Of a stretch of 14,425 bases of DNA, positions 1 to 7,230 are shown in pieces (the first letter of the stretch is position 1; every line of letters starts with the position of its first letter). The position numbers were made by a program, and so were the translations under genes. The notes under the pieces were generated by a model. The model had not been told where the DNA came from and ran no database searches. It saw nothing but the letters and a program-made list of their open reading frames with translations. Origin of the DNA: Anaerolineae bacterium (GTDB lineage: Bacteria; Chloroflexota; Anaerolineae; JAFGEY01); NCBI GenBank assembly GCA_016931365.1, contig JAFGEY010000479.1:1-14425 (forward strand), given 5' to 3'.

Positions 1-1029
1 AGTCACAAGCCCAACACGGCCGTGGCCCAGGCCTTTTACAACAAACAAGAGGGGGTCAAGCGGTTGTCGACCGAGACCGGAGCCGGGCAGTGGGGCAGCG
101 CACTCGCATTCGCCAGCAACCTGTTTGGCCTGGAATGCAAGGTCTATATGGTCAAAGTCAGCTACCAGCAAAAACCCTATCGCCGTTCGATGATGCAGGC
201 CTGGGGCGCATCGGTCACACCCAGCCCGAGTATGGAAACGGAATGCGGTCAAAAAATCCTGGCCGACGATCCTGACTGCCGGGGCAGCCTGGGCATTGCG
301 ATCAGCGAAGCAGTCGAAGTGGCTTTCAAAAATGACGACACCAAATATTCGCTGGGCAGCGTGTTGAACCACGTGCTGCTGCACCAAACCATCATCGGCG
401 AAGAAGCTATCGCTCAGATGGATATGGCCGACGAGTACCCCGATGTCGTGATCGGCTGTGTGGGCGGCGGCAGCAACTTTTCGGGTCTGGCCTTTCCATT
501 CATCCGCGAGCGGCTAGTCAACGGCAAAAAGACGCGGTTTGTCGCCGTCGAGTCGACAGCGTGCCCCAGTATGACCAAGGGTATCTATGCCTATGACTAT
601 GGCGATACCGCGCACCTCGCGCCGATCGCCATGATGGATACCGTTGGACACACCTTTGTGCCGGCCGGCATCCACGCCGGTGGATTGCGCTATCACGGCA
701 TGGCTCCGCAAGTTTCGGCCCTGCATCGACACGGGATCATCGATCCGATAGCCTACCTGCAGTTGCAGACCTTTGAAGCTGCCGTGATGTTTGCCCGCAC
801 CGAGGGGTTCATCCCTGCGCCGGAGACTTCGCACGCTATTCGCGCGGCCATCGACGAAGCGCTCGACGCCAAAGAAAAGGGTGAAAAGCGGATCATCCTG
901 TTCAACTTTAGCGGTCACGGCCTGATCGATATGGCAGCCTACGACAGCTATTTTGCCGGCCAATTGGAGAACTATGAACACCCTGAAGCGGCTATCCAAG
1001 AGGCGTTGACACACTTGCCCAAAATCTAG
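1..1029 (+). CDS. trpB: Tryptophan synthase beta chain, TrpB2 type (5' end outside window)
   Basis: This is the C-terminal 342 residues of a pyridoxal-phosphate enzyme that condenses indole (or a related nucleophile) with serine to make tryptophan. The frame is open from base 1 and begins with SHKPNT, in which Lys3 of the fragment is the expected PLP Schiff-base lysine. [10 protein letters not shown] follows at about residues 25-34, and the phosphate-binding GGGSNF lies near residue 155. The GTG at 22 is therefore not the true start, and roughly 100 or more N-terminal residues are missing. TrpB2 proteins are about 450 residues long, and the SHKPN and GAGQW variants fit TrpB2 better than the TrpA-dependent TrpB1 (GAHK, GAGQHG). 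No terminator is seen directly after the stop. A new promoter begins about 40 bases downstream. Family assignment is sure, but the physiological role (main enzyme or indole salvage) cannot be settled because the upstream neighbours are outside the window. Confidence 0.93.
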   Translation, partial: SHKPNTAVAQAFYNKQEGVKRLSTETGAGQWGSALAFASNLFGLECKVYMVKVSYQQKPYRRSMMQAWGASVTPSPSMETECGQKILADDPDCRGSLGIAISEAVEVAFKNDDTKYSLGSVLNHVLLHQTIIGEEAIAQMDMADEYPDVVIGCVGGGSNFSGLAFPFIRERLVNGKKTRFVAVESTACPSMTKGIYAYDYGDTAHLAPIAMMDTVGHTFVPAGIHAGGLRYHGMAPQVSALHRHGIIDPIAYLQLQTFEAAVMFARTEGFIPAPETSHAIRAAIDEALDAKEKGEKRIILFNFSGHGLIDMAAYDSYFAGQLENYEHPEAAIQEALTHLPKI

Positions 1030-1070
1030 CGTCAAATTCACAAAACCTTTACGCCATATCCGGCAATCTG

Positions 1071-1079
1071 TGGTATAAT
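1071..1079 (+). promoter_or_regulatory. Extended -10 promoter of an orphan transcription unit
   Basis: TGGTATAAT gives a perfect -10 hexamer at 1074-1079 preceded by the TG of an extended -10. The -35 is poor: TTTACG at 1048-1053 is 20 bases away. Start of transcription is expected near 1085-1087, just before a hairpin that begins at 1088. No long gene follows on this strand, so the promoter serves the 1085-1386 region. Confidence 0.6.
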
Positions 1080-1172
1080 AGAATCAAGGATTGAGGAGCA
1101 AACAATCTGCTCAAGAGCAAAGTCACTCAACAATCCCCCAGGTTTCACCCGTTTCAAAGGTTTCTCTTTTGA

Positions 1173-1181
1173 AAGGAGGTG
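1173..1181 (+). promoter_or_regulatory. Near-perfect Shine-Dalgarno sequence without a normal start codon
   Basis: AAGGAGGTG is almost fully complementary to the 16S rRNA 3' end. At the usual 5-9 base spacing there is only ATA (1186-1188), which opens an 18-codon frame ending at 1242. The GTG at 1179-1181 lies inside the motif and opens a 54-codon frame. A TTTCAAA/TTTGAAA hairpin ends within its first bases and could mask it. Confidence 0.45.
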
Positions 1182-1343
1182 CGCCATAAGACAATTCCAC
1201 TACAACTTGAGCACGGCGTCGAAATACAAATGCCACATCTGAACTTGAGGGGTCTTGAGCGCAAACGCGCTCCCTACATAAAGTTAACCCAACATCAAGT
1301 TCGTCGCAATGTTGCGATAACAGAAGAGCGTGCTCTCATATAG
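1179..1343 (+). CDS. Possible 54-residue basic small protein
   Basis: This open frame of 54 codons is rich in Arg, Lys and His and has no acidic patch, membrane helix or Cys motif. It starts with GTG inside a strong Shine-Dalgarno sequence, which is too close for that sequence to serve it; an internal ATG at 1230 would give 37 residues. The stop at 1341-1343 sits immediately before the terminator stem at 1351, as expected for the last gene of a transcript. I do not recognise the product. Against it: the start is awkward and the RNA looks structured. In favour: it has its own promoter and an exact fit between promoter and terminator. Comparison of synonymous and non-synonymous changes in relatives would decide. 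Confidence 0.22.
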   Translation: MRHKTIPLQLEHGVEIQMPHLNLRGLERKRAPYIKLTQHQVRRNVAITEERALI

Positions 1344-1386
1344 AAAAAAGGCCACCCACTCCAAATGGAGTGGGTGGCTCGGTTTT
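1344..1386 (-). terminator. Intrinsic terminator of the signalling operon, probably bidirectional
   Basis: A perfect 12-bp GC-rich stem (1351-1362 with 1367-1378) closes a 4-base loop, AAAT. Read on the minus strand it is followed by C and six T (1349-1344), a classic intrinsic terminator 26 bases after the stop of the PDZ/GAF kinase. Read on the plus strand the tail is TCGG then TTTT (1383-1386), so it probably also stops the orphan plus-strand transcript. Confidence 0.9.
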
Positions 1387-1403
1387 ATACGGCCGCCATC
1401 GCA

Positions 1404-4400
1404 TCACTTGGGAAGCTCGGCCACCGGAATGGTAAACCAGAACGTGCTGCCCTGGCCTAGTTGGCTGCTGGCCCCAATCTGACCTTGGTGGAGTTCAACC
1501 AGAATTTTGGCGATAGACAACCCAAGACCTGTTCCGGGCTGTTTTCGAACGTGCGGATGGTCGGCCCGGAAAAAGCGGGAAAAGAGTTTGCGCTGATCGT
1601 CTTCCGAGATACCAATGCCCTGATCCTGAATTTGGCAACGGACGTAGGCTTTGCCACTTACCTGCCCGTCCATTTCAATGGTTTCGGCATACGGTTCAGC
1701 TTTGATCGCAACCGATTTGCCTTGGGGCGTGTATTTGATCGCGTTGCTGATCAGGTTGGTCAAAATCTCACCAAGGCGCATTTGATCTGCCCAAACAAAA
1801 GGCAGATTCGCGGACACGTCCAAAGAAACGACGGTGCCGTATTCGTCGATCATCTTGCGCAGCGAAGTGATGACCTCGGCCAGGGCGGAGTGCATTGAAT
1901 TGGGACATAGATCCAGAGCGACGGCATGGCTTTCCAATCGCGCCAGTTGCAGCAATTCATTGATCAAAAGTTGCATTCGCTCGACGTTTCCAATAATGAC
2001 GTGGAACAGCCTAGCATCCTCTTCGTTCGCCGACTCGGCAAACGCCATCTGAAGCAATTCGGTGTAGCCTTTGATAATAGTCATTGGCGCTTTGAGTTCG
2101 TGCGCAACCACATTGACAAACTCTGTCTTGGACTCGTCTGCGCGTTTGACTTTTTCATACAGAGCTGCGTTTTCCATTGCAATGGCAGCATGATCGGTCA
2201 ACCGACTAACTGTGACCTCGTCTTGTTCACCAAAATGGTGAGGGTCAGTGGCCTCCAAATCGATGACGCCGATCACCCGGCCCTCGCGCATCACCGGAGC
2301 CACCAGCTTGGACCGGGTCAAAGGCCTGACCGGGCAACACTTGTCCTGCTCGGTAACTTGTCCCTCATTGATCAAGTTCGCTTCAGCAACCACCTTGCCC
2401 AACAATCCCTGATCTGCCAATAACGTACCACGCTCAACCATGACCGGATATCCCTCAGCGGCAGTGATCTCTATCAATTGCTGGCCACCATGGCTCACAA
2501 CCAACCCAATAAACCCGGCATCTGCCCGAGTGAGTCTGACCGCCCACTGCAATGTGAGGTCCATCACGTGATCAAAGTTCAACGTGGCGTTGAGCTGGCG
2601 ATCGATCTCTTGCATCATTGCCAACTCGCGCACGCGCTCGGCAAGTGCGTCGTCAGTAGTGGCATAAAGTTGAGCATTCTCAATCGCCATCGAAGCCTGG
2701 ACGGCAAGCAAAACGAACAAATCCAGATCGCTCTGGGTGAACGGTGCGCTATCCCGACGGTTCAAAACCTCGATCACGCCGATCACCTGATCGCGCTGCA
2801 AAATGGGCACACAGATGAGCTGACGTGTCGTGAAATGGGTCAGGCGATCGATATCGGAATACCACCGTGAATCGGCCTGGACATCGTTCGAGATCACCGG
2901 GCTGCCGGTATCTGCCACAAGTGCGGCGATACTTCGGCTGTGCAATGGGATAACCACGCCGGGTAGCATATCGTCGCCAGAACCGACAGCCACCTGAAAA
3001 ACAAGCTCATCTCGCTCCATGTCGCGGAGCATCACCGATGCGGTTTCTACGCCAAAGATATCGACCACTTGGGCCAAAAAATCTCGCAGCAAACTTGTCA
3101 AATCAAGCGTTGAGGTCAAGACATTGTCAATTTGATGTAAGATACCGAGCTGGCGCGTTTGCTCTTGCGATTGACGATAAAGCAGCGCGTTATGAATGGC
3201 TATAGCGGCCTGATCGGCCAAAGCCAGCAAAAAGCGGCGCTCATCCAAAGCATACAATTTACCTTTTTGCTGGATGCCCAATCCAAGCCAACCAAGCAGT
3301 TGGTCGTGCGTGCGCAACGGCAAACACAAGACCAGCCTTTCCTGGCGCATGAACTGTTCAGCCTCGCTGGCCAACGCGGCAAACTGCCCACTCTCGGCAA
3401 TCTCGGGCATCTGCAAAAGCGCTTCTTGAGTTTCCAGGGCATGGACAACGGGATGATCGGCAGCCAGTGTCCTCATTTGCAAAGTGTTTCCCAAGATCGC
3501 CGCCCGTCGATAAACTTGCTGATTTGAATCGAACAAGAAAATATCAACGTGCTCGCTTTGGGTCACGCGATACAGATGATCGAGCAGCAACTTGAGCAGT
3601 TGATCAAGTTCAATGGTCGAAACAATCTCACCGCTCATCTCCTGCATCACCTGACGATAATCTGGACGCCGCCGGTACATGATCCGATCGACGATGCGTT
3701 GTACTTGTTGGCGCAAAGGATCGAGCAGAATGCTGATCAAAATCACCAGGATAGCGACGAATCCAGGGTTGTCGTAATGGACATCCAGGCCCAAGGAACA
3801 CATGACCTGAATCGAAAAGATATAGAGAACAAGGATGGCAACGACGACGATCACATAGACAATGCTGCGATTGATCACTGTGTCAATGTCAAACAGGCGA
3901 TAACGGACGATGGAAAAGGCAAATGAGAGAGGCACGATCAACGTGATCCAGTTGATCAGATTGATCTCGACGAGATCACGAAGGGCATCAGAATATTCCA
4001 AAATGACAAAGATCCCATTGGCCAGGACTGCAACAGCCAATCCCCAGATGATCCACTTGGTTTGCTGTCGAACCAGGGGACGCTTGACCGTAACCGCAGT
4101 ATAAATGAGAATTGCCAGTCCTACCGCCGCGCCAGCAACCTGATATATTTCGACCAAAGAACGGGCCTGAAGCAGATCGACGCGCAACAGGCCCACGGAT
4201 GTCAAAACGGCCAAAAGCAACAGGATCGCGCCAGGCAGGTAGATCAAATATTTGCTCCATCGCCTGGCGATCCACGCTCTGCGAACGGGGAAGACCAGGA
4301 AAAAATGAAGAACAAACGAGGGCACCAGGAATCCTGCATAAGCAAAAAGAGCAAGATACCAGGAACGCGCATACCCTAAACCATAGCTCAGAGCCAGCGC

Positions 4401-4880
4401 GCTCGTGGTAAAGAAGAAAACTTGAGAGGCCTCATCGCGAATCTGCACGAGGTAGACGATACTGCCGATAGCCAAAAAAGCGCCGCCAACGAGAGACAAG
4501 ATCAAAACTGTGCTGACCTTTTCGTCGGGCCTGCCGGTGATGAGGATGGACAAGCGTTGGCCTTCACGCTCGATGACTAATGGGTAGGATTCACCTGCTT
4601 TGTACATATGGCTGATCAGCGAAAAATGGTTGCGGGTGTATACCGGCTGACCGCCTACCTGGACAATCTTGTCACCTACCTGGATGCCTGCCTGCTGTGC
4701 GACACCGCCGTGTTTCACATAAACAACAGTCAGGTACGGGCCCTGCCGCATATCGACCCAGTGATAGCCGATCGATTCAATCGCCGAGATCAGCAGTAGA
4801 AAAACTATGATGCTAATGGCGGTCCAGGCCCAGACGTAACGATGACTGGAAACCGGATCGGGACGAGGAATTTGGATCAT
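1404..4880 (-). CDS. Membrane sensor histidine kinase with PDZ and three GAF domains
   Basis: The 1158-residue protein should sense a signal at or outside the membrane and phosphorylate a partner regulator. In order it has a membrane helix (about 19-36), a PDZ domain (about 48-115), a bundle of further helices (about 122-385) ending in the ComP-like segment with RYRLFDID (327-334), GAF domains near 422-567, 588-737 and 765-908, a HisKA domain with AHELK and phospho-acceptor His927, and an HATPase domain with N-box Asn1046, DQGIGIS (1086-1092) and GTGLGLS (1116-1122). All catalytic boxes are intact. The ATG at 4880 is preferred because AAAGG lies 8 bases upstream; a GTG at 4889 and an ATG at 4886 are also in frame but too close to it. 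No response regulator follows. The PdtaR-like gene 136 bases upstream on the same strand is the nearest candidate partner. The PDZ-plus-membrane layout resembles the family that includes Bacillus ComP. Confidence 0.93.
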   Translation of the reverse strand: MIQIPRPDPVSSHRYVWAWTAISIIVFLLLISAIESIGYHWVDMRQGPYLTVVYVKHGGVAQQAGIQVGDKIVQVGGQPVYTRNHFSLISHMYKAGESYPLVIEREGQRLSILITGRPDEKVSTVLILSLVGGAFLAIGSIVYLVQIRDEASQVFFFTTSALALSYGLGYARSWYLALFAYAGFLVPSFVLHFFLVFPVRRAWIARRWSKYLIYLPGAILLLLAVLTSVGLLRVDLLQARSLVEIYQVAGAAVGLAILIYTAVTVKRPLVRQQTKWIIWGLAVAVLANGIFVILEYSDALRDLVEINLINWITLIVPLSFAFSIVRYRLFDIDTVINRSIVYVIVVVAILVLYIFSIQVMCSLGLDVHYDNPGFVAILVILISILLDPLRQQVQRIVDRIMYRRRPDYRQVMQEMSGEIVSTIELDQLLKLLLDHLYRVTQSEHVDIFLFDSNQQVYRRAAILGNTLQMRTLAADHPVVHALETQEALLQMPEIAESGQFAALASEAEQFMRQERLVLCLPLRTHDQLLGWLGLGIQQKGKLYALDERRFLLALADQAAIAIHNALLYRQSQEQTRQLGILHQIDNVLTSTLDLTSLLRDFLAQVVDIFGVETASVMLRDMERDELVFQVAVGSGDDMLPGVVIPLHSRSIAALVADTGSPVISNDVQADSRWYSDIDRLTHFTTRQLICVPILQRDQVIGVIEVLNRRDSAPFTQSDLDLFVLLAVQASMAIENAQLYATTDDALAERVRELAMMQEIDRQLNATLNFDHVMDLTLQWAVRLTRADAGFIGLVVSHGGQQLIEITAAEGYPVMVERGTLLADQGLLGKVVAEANLINEGQVTEQDKCCPVRPLTRSKLVAPVMREGRVIGVIDLEATDPHHFGEQDEVTVSRLTDHAAIAMENAALYEKVKRADESKTEFVNVVAHELKAPMTIIKGYTELLQMAFAESANEEDARLFHVIIGNVERMQLLINELLQLARLESHAVALDLCPNSMHSALAEVITSLRKMIDEYGTVVSLDVSANLPFVWADQMRLGEILTNLISNAIKYTPQGKSVAIKAEPYAETIEMDGQVSGKAYVRCQIQDQGIGISEDDQRKLFSRFFRADHPHVRKQPGTGLGLSIAKILVELHQGQIGASSQLGQGSTFWFTIPVAELPK

Positions 4881-4922
4881 CAGCATCACCTTTACAAAAT
4901 AGCGGTGAACCGAGGTATCTCG

Positions 4923-4950
4923 CTCGCCCCACAGAAATCCGCGGGGCGAG
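4923..4950 (-). repeat. Hairpin between the regulator and the membrane kinase genes
   Basis: A perfect 8-bp stem (CTCGCCCC 4923-4930 with GGGGCGAG 4943-4950) has a 12-base loop and no T tract. It lies in the transcribed gap of the minus-strand operon. The 8-base word ACAAAATA occurs on both sides (4894-4901 and 4958-4965). It may be an mRNA stability or processing element that sets kinase and regulator levels apart; this is inference. Confidence 0.5.
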
Positions 4951-5015
4951 TAAACTCACAAAATACCTTACGGATGAACGCTCAATTCGAAGGCCAAGAC
5001 GGTAGAGATCGCTGT

Positions 5016-5594
5016 TTAGGTATCCGCGTTCGCAAGGATAATCGCCTCAGCCACGTCTTTCATCGGCTTGCGCGTATTCATACTCATCTTTTGAATCTTG
5101 CGGAAAGCCTCGTGTTCACTCAACCCCTGCTTTTCCATCAAAATGCCCTTGGCCTGCTCGACCTTTTTGCGCGTTTCCAGAGCTTCCTTGAGGTTGTCAA
5201 CCTCTTTCTCCAGCGTGCGGAACTCTTCGAACCGCGCCAGAGCCAACTCGATGGCCGGTGAAAGGTCAGCCTCGCGAAACGGCTTGACCAGGTAGCCAAC
5301 CACGCCCGCTTCCTTGGCCCGCTCAATGAGGTCTTTTTGGCTGTACGCGGTCAGCAAAACAACCGGCGCGATCTTTTCCTCTGTAAGGATCTTGGCTGCC
5401 TCGATGCCGTCCATCCCCGGCATTTTGATGTCCATCACCACGACATCAGGCTCCAACTCACGCGCCATACTGATCGCGCTTTGTCCATCGCCCACCTGCC
5501 CGATTACCAAATAGCCCAGTTCAGTCAGCGTTTCCTGCAAATCCATCCGCAACAATGATTCATCATCAGCAATAATAACTCTTATTCGTTCCAA
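5016..5594 (-). CDS. pdtaR: ANTAR response regulator, PdtaR-like
   Basis: The 192-residue protein has an N-terminal receiver domain (about 4-120) and a C-terminal ANTAR domain (about 125-187). ANTAR domains bind RNA and prevent transcription termination once the receiver is phosphorylated and the protein dimerises. The receiver has all key residues: acidic pocket Asp10/Asp11, phospho-acceptor Asp55 in VVVMDIKMPG, Thr82 and Lys104. The ANTAR part shows the expected EQAKGILM helix. The start is TTG at 5594, with AAGGAG 7 bases upstream. It overlaps the end of the PdtaS-like kinase gene by 13 bases, pointing to translational coupling. Size, domains and the kinase neighbour match Mycobacterium PdtaR (Rv1626). 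The RNA targets are not evident in this window. The symbol is by analogy. Confidence 0.92.
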   Translation of the reverse strand: MERIRVIIADDESLLRMDLQETLTELGYLVIGQVGDGQSAISMARELEPDVVVMDIKMPGMDGIEAAKILTEEKIAPVVLLTAYSQKDLIERAKEAGVVGYLVKPFREADLSPAIELALARFEEFRTLEKEVDNLKEALETRKKVEQAKGILMEKQGLSEHEAFRKIQKMSMNTRKPMKDVAEAIILANADT

Positions 5595-7081
5595 CTTGTT
5601 TCTCCTTCTACGATTGTTTTAGAAAAACGCACTGTCGCTTGAACCCCTTGATGATTTTTGAATTCTATCACTCCCCCCAGGTCATCTTGAACCAGAGTCT
5701 GCACGATGCGCAATCCCATGCTCTTGGTCTGCGCAAGGCTAAATCCTTTGGGCAGACCCGAGCCATCATCGTGAATGATAATGTACACATCATCGCCTTC
5801 ATCGCGCAGATCAATGGTGATTGTACCCGCGTTGCGCTGTTCGTACCCGTGTTCCAGTGAGTTTTGCAGCAACTCATTGATCACCAGGGCACAGGCCGTC
5901 GCCTGACGCGCAGGCAAATACAGGTTATTGCCCTGCTTCAAGATGATGCGAATGGACTTTTCCGGCGTGAGCACACTCTGTTCCGTCTGCTGGATGATGC
6001 GCTTGATCACCTCACGAATGCTGATCGGCTTGCCCTCTTCGCGCGAAAGATACTCGTGAACCACCGCCATACTCATAATCCGGCTGACGCTGTCTCCCAG
6101 AACTTGCTTCACCTCCGGGTTTCGAGATCGACGGCTCTCCATTCGCAAAAGCGCGGCCACCGTTTGCAGGTTATTTTTGACCCGGTGGTGAATCTCGCGG
6201 ATCATTGCCGCCTTGATCTTGAGTTCTCGATCTTTTTTCCTGTCTTCGGTTGCATCGTGGATGGCTACCAACATGCCGATAGGCTGCTGTTGGAACCATA
6301 ACCAGGGCTTGTGCCAGGGCCTGCCCCATGGGCGCGCGATCAAGGGCACAACACGGCGGGTTAGGGAACGTTGCCGTTCCTCAGCTTCGCTTTCGTGCGC
6401 ACTCAAGTCATCGAACACCTGAGCGCAAAGCATCTCGTCGCTGGTATCCAGAGAGGACAGGCCGCGTCCAACCAGGTTATCCAGATAGCCAAGGTTCCGA
6501 TACTGTTCGGTGGCAATTCCACTTGCATAACGGATGACATGCTGGCCATCGACGACAATCACCCCATCATTGACGATAAAAGGAGATAGTTTGTCAACGC
6601 CTTTGGTCAAACCTGCCAGCAGCATCGACTGCAAGATATGCGCCGTGCGTTGAAAGACTTTGCTGCGCGTCTTTTGGCGCACATAGGCAATCATACTTGC
6701 TTCGATAACAAGGCCGCCAATCACCTGGCCTTCTACTCCCAGGACGGGCATCGCTTCCTGCATCACCGGCGCACCCCCGTCAATCACTCGGCGGCTGCCC
6801 CGGATACGAACACGGAAACGCATCGCCTGGAACAATTTGTATTCATCATGCGGCGTGACCCACTGGCCGGTCAAGTCGTCTGCGTGGATCGGCACCGTCG
6901 AATGGGGATAGGCCTGAGCGATCAGGATCGCTTTGTGGGAAGAATGTCGAGCATACAGCAAAAAGTCAGACCGACTCACGTCGCACACAAAGGGCATATC
7001 CCGTGCGACCTTGAGCAGTTTTCGCTTATCTTGATCAGCAAGCCCCGGACATTGTGCCAGGTGTACCTGGGGTTGTGACAT
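5582..7081 (-). CDS. pdtaS: Cytosolic sensor histidine kinase, PdtaS-like (HisKA_2)
   Basis: The 499-residue kinase has no membrane helix. An N-terminal sensor of the H_kinase_N/GAF-like type (about 10-150) is followed by a PAS-like domain (about 165-285), a HisKA_2 dimerisation domain with EIHHRVKNNLQ and phospho-acceptor His298, and an HATPase domain with NELLQNSLEHG (N-box Asn407), DDGSGLP (438-444) and a short SMGLRIV glycine box (454-460). Length and domain order match Mycobacterium PdtaS (Rv3220c, about 500 residues), whose partner is an ANTAR regulator; here such a regulator follows directly, with a 13-base overlap. The ATG at 7081 has only a weak ribosome site nearby (TTGAG). A promoter with an extended -10 sits 36-44 bases upstream. 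The ligand cannot be deduced from sequence. Confidence 0.92.
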   Translation of the reverse strand: MSQPQVHLAQCPGLADQDKRKLLKVARDMPFVCDVSRSDFLLYARHSSHKAILIAQAYPHSTVPIHADDLTGQWVTPHDEYKLFQAMRFRVRIRGSRRVIDGGAPVMQEAMPVLGVEGQVIGGLVIEASMIAYVRQKTRSKVFQRTAHILQSMLLAGLTKGVDKLSPFIVNDGVIVVDGQHVIRYASGIATEQYRNLGYLDNLVGRGLSSLDTSDEMLCAQVFDDLSAHESEAEERQRSLTRRVVPLIARPWGRPWHKPWLWFQQQPIGMLVAIHDATEDRKKDRELKIKAAMIREIHHRVKNNLQTVAALLRMESRRSRNPEVKQVLGDSVSRIMSMAVVHEYLSREEGKPISIREVIKRIIQQTEQSVLTPEKSIRIILKQGNNLYLPARQATACALVINELLQNSLEHGYEQRNAGTITIDLRDEGDDVYIIIHDDGSGLPKGFSLAQTKSMGLRIVQTLVQDDLGGVIEFKNHQGVQATVRFSKTIVEGETSWNE

Positions 7082-7116
7082 CGCTCAATTCCCATCTTCC
7101 CACATCGTTGCGCTCG

Positions 7117-7125
7117 ATTATACCA
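7117..7125 (-). promoter_or_regulatory. Extended -10 promoter of the pdtaS-pdtaR-kinase operon
   Basis: On the minus strand TGGTATAAT is a perfect -10 with the extended TG, identical in nine bases to the motif at 1071-1079. The -35 region (TTGTAG, 18 bases away) is weak. Transcription would start near 7110, about 30 bases before the ATG of the PdtaS-like gene. Confidence 0.65.
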
Positions 7126-7138
7126 CGCCAGGTATGGT

Positions 7139-7171
7139 TTCTACAAGTCCGCGAATTGACTGTCTGTAGAA
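7139..7171. promoter_or_regulatory. Inverted repeat between divergent promoters, possible operator
   Basis: TTCTACA (7139-7145) and TGTAGAA (7165-7171) form a perfect 7-bp inverted repeat with 26 bases between arm centres. It covers the -35 region of both the rsgA and the pdtaS-like promoters. A regulator binding here could control both directions; it could also be chance. Confidence 0.3.
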
Positions 7172-7184
7172 GAAAAGCTATAAT
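7156..7184 (+). promoter_or_regulatory. Sigma70-type promoter of rsgA
   Basis: TTGACT (7156-7161) and TATAAT (7179-7184) are separated by exactly 17 bases, one mismatch from the full consensus. The predicted start near 7191 leaves a leader of about 40 bases before the TTG start of rsgA. Confidence 0.8.
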
Positions 7185-7230
7185 CCACCACAACCTCACG
7201 CTAGGATCACAACAGCATGGAGGCATATGA

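Larger units (their letters stand above)
1086..1386 (+). ncRNA. Candidate structured RNA or leader (unnamed)
   Basis: This stretch lies between the extended -10 at 1071-1079 and the strong hairpin at 1351-1378. It is dense in short self-complementary pairs: GGATTG/CAATCC (1088-1093 with 1131-1136), GAGCA/TGCTC (1096-1100 with 1108-1112), TTTCAAA/TTTGAAA (1154-1160 with 1168-1174), GAGCGC/GCGCTC with loop AAAC (1257-1272), CGCA/TGCG (1305-1316), and the terminator hairpin. It matches no RNA family I can recognise; the landmarks of tmRNA, RNase P RNA and SRP RNA were not seen. It could be a small RNA, a regulatory leader or a small-protein mRNA. Expression and conservation are inferred, not shown. 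Confidence 0.3.

Noticed and set aside
22..1029. GTG at 22 as the start of the trpB gene
   Set aside because: The frame is open to base 1 and the catalytic lysine motif lies before this GTG, so the gene is cut by the window edge.
1086..1200. ANTAR target (two hairpins with six-base loops of the AxxGxx type)
   Set aside because: Hairpins exist, but none has a six-base loop with A first and G fourth; the only six-base loop possibility is GTTTCT. The link to PdtaR stays a suspicion.
1086..1386. tmRNA, RNase P RNA, SRP RNA or a tRNA
   Set aside because: None of the hallmark sequences or a cloverleaf was found.
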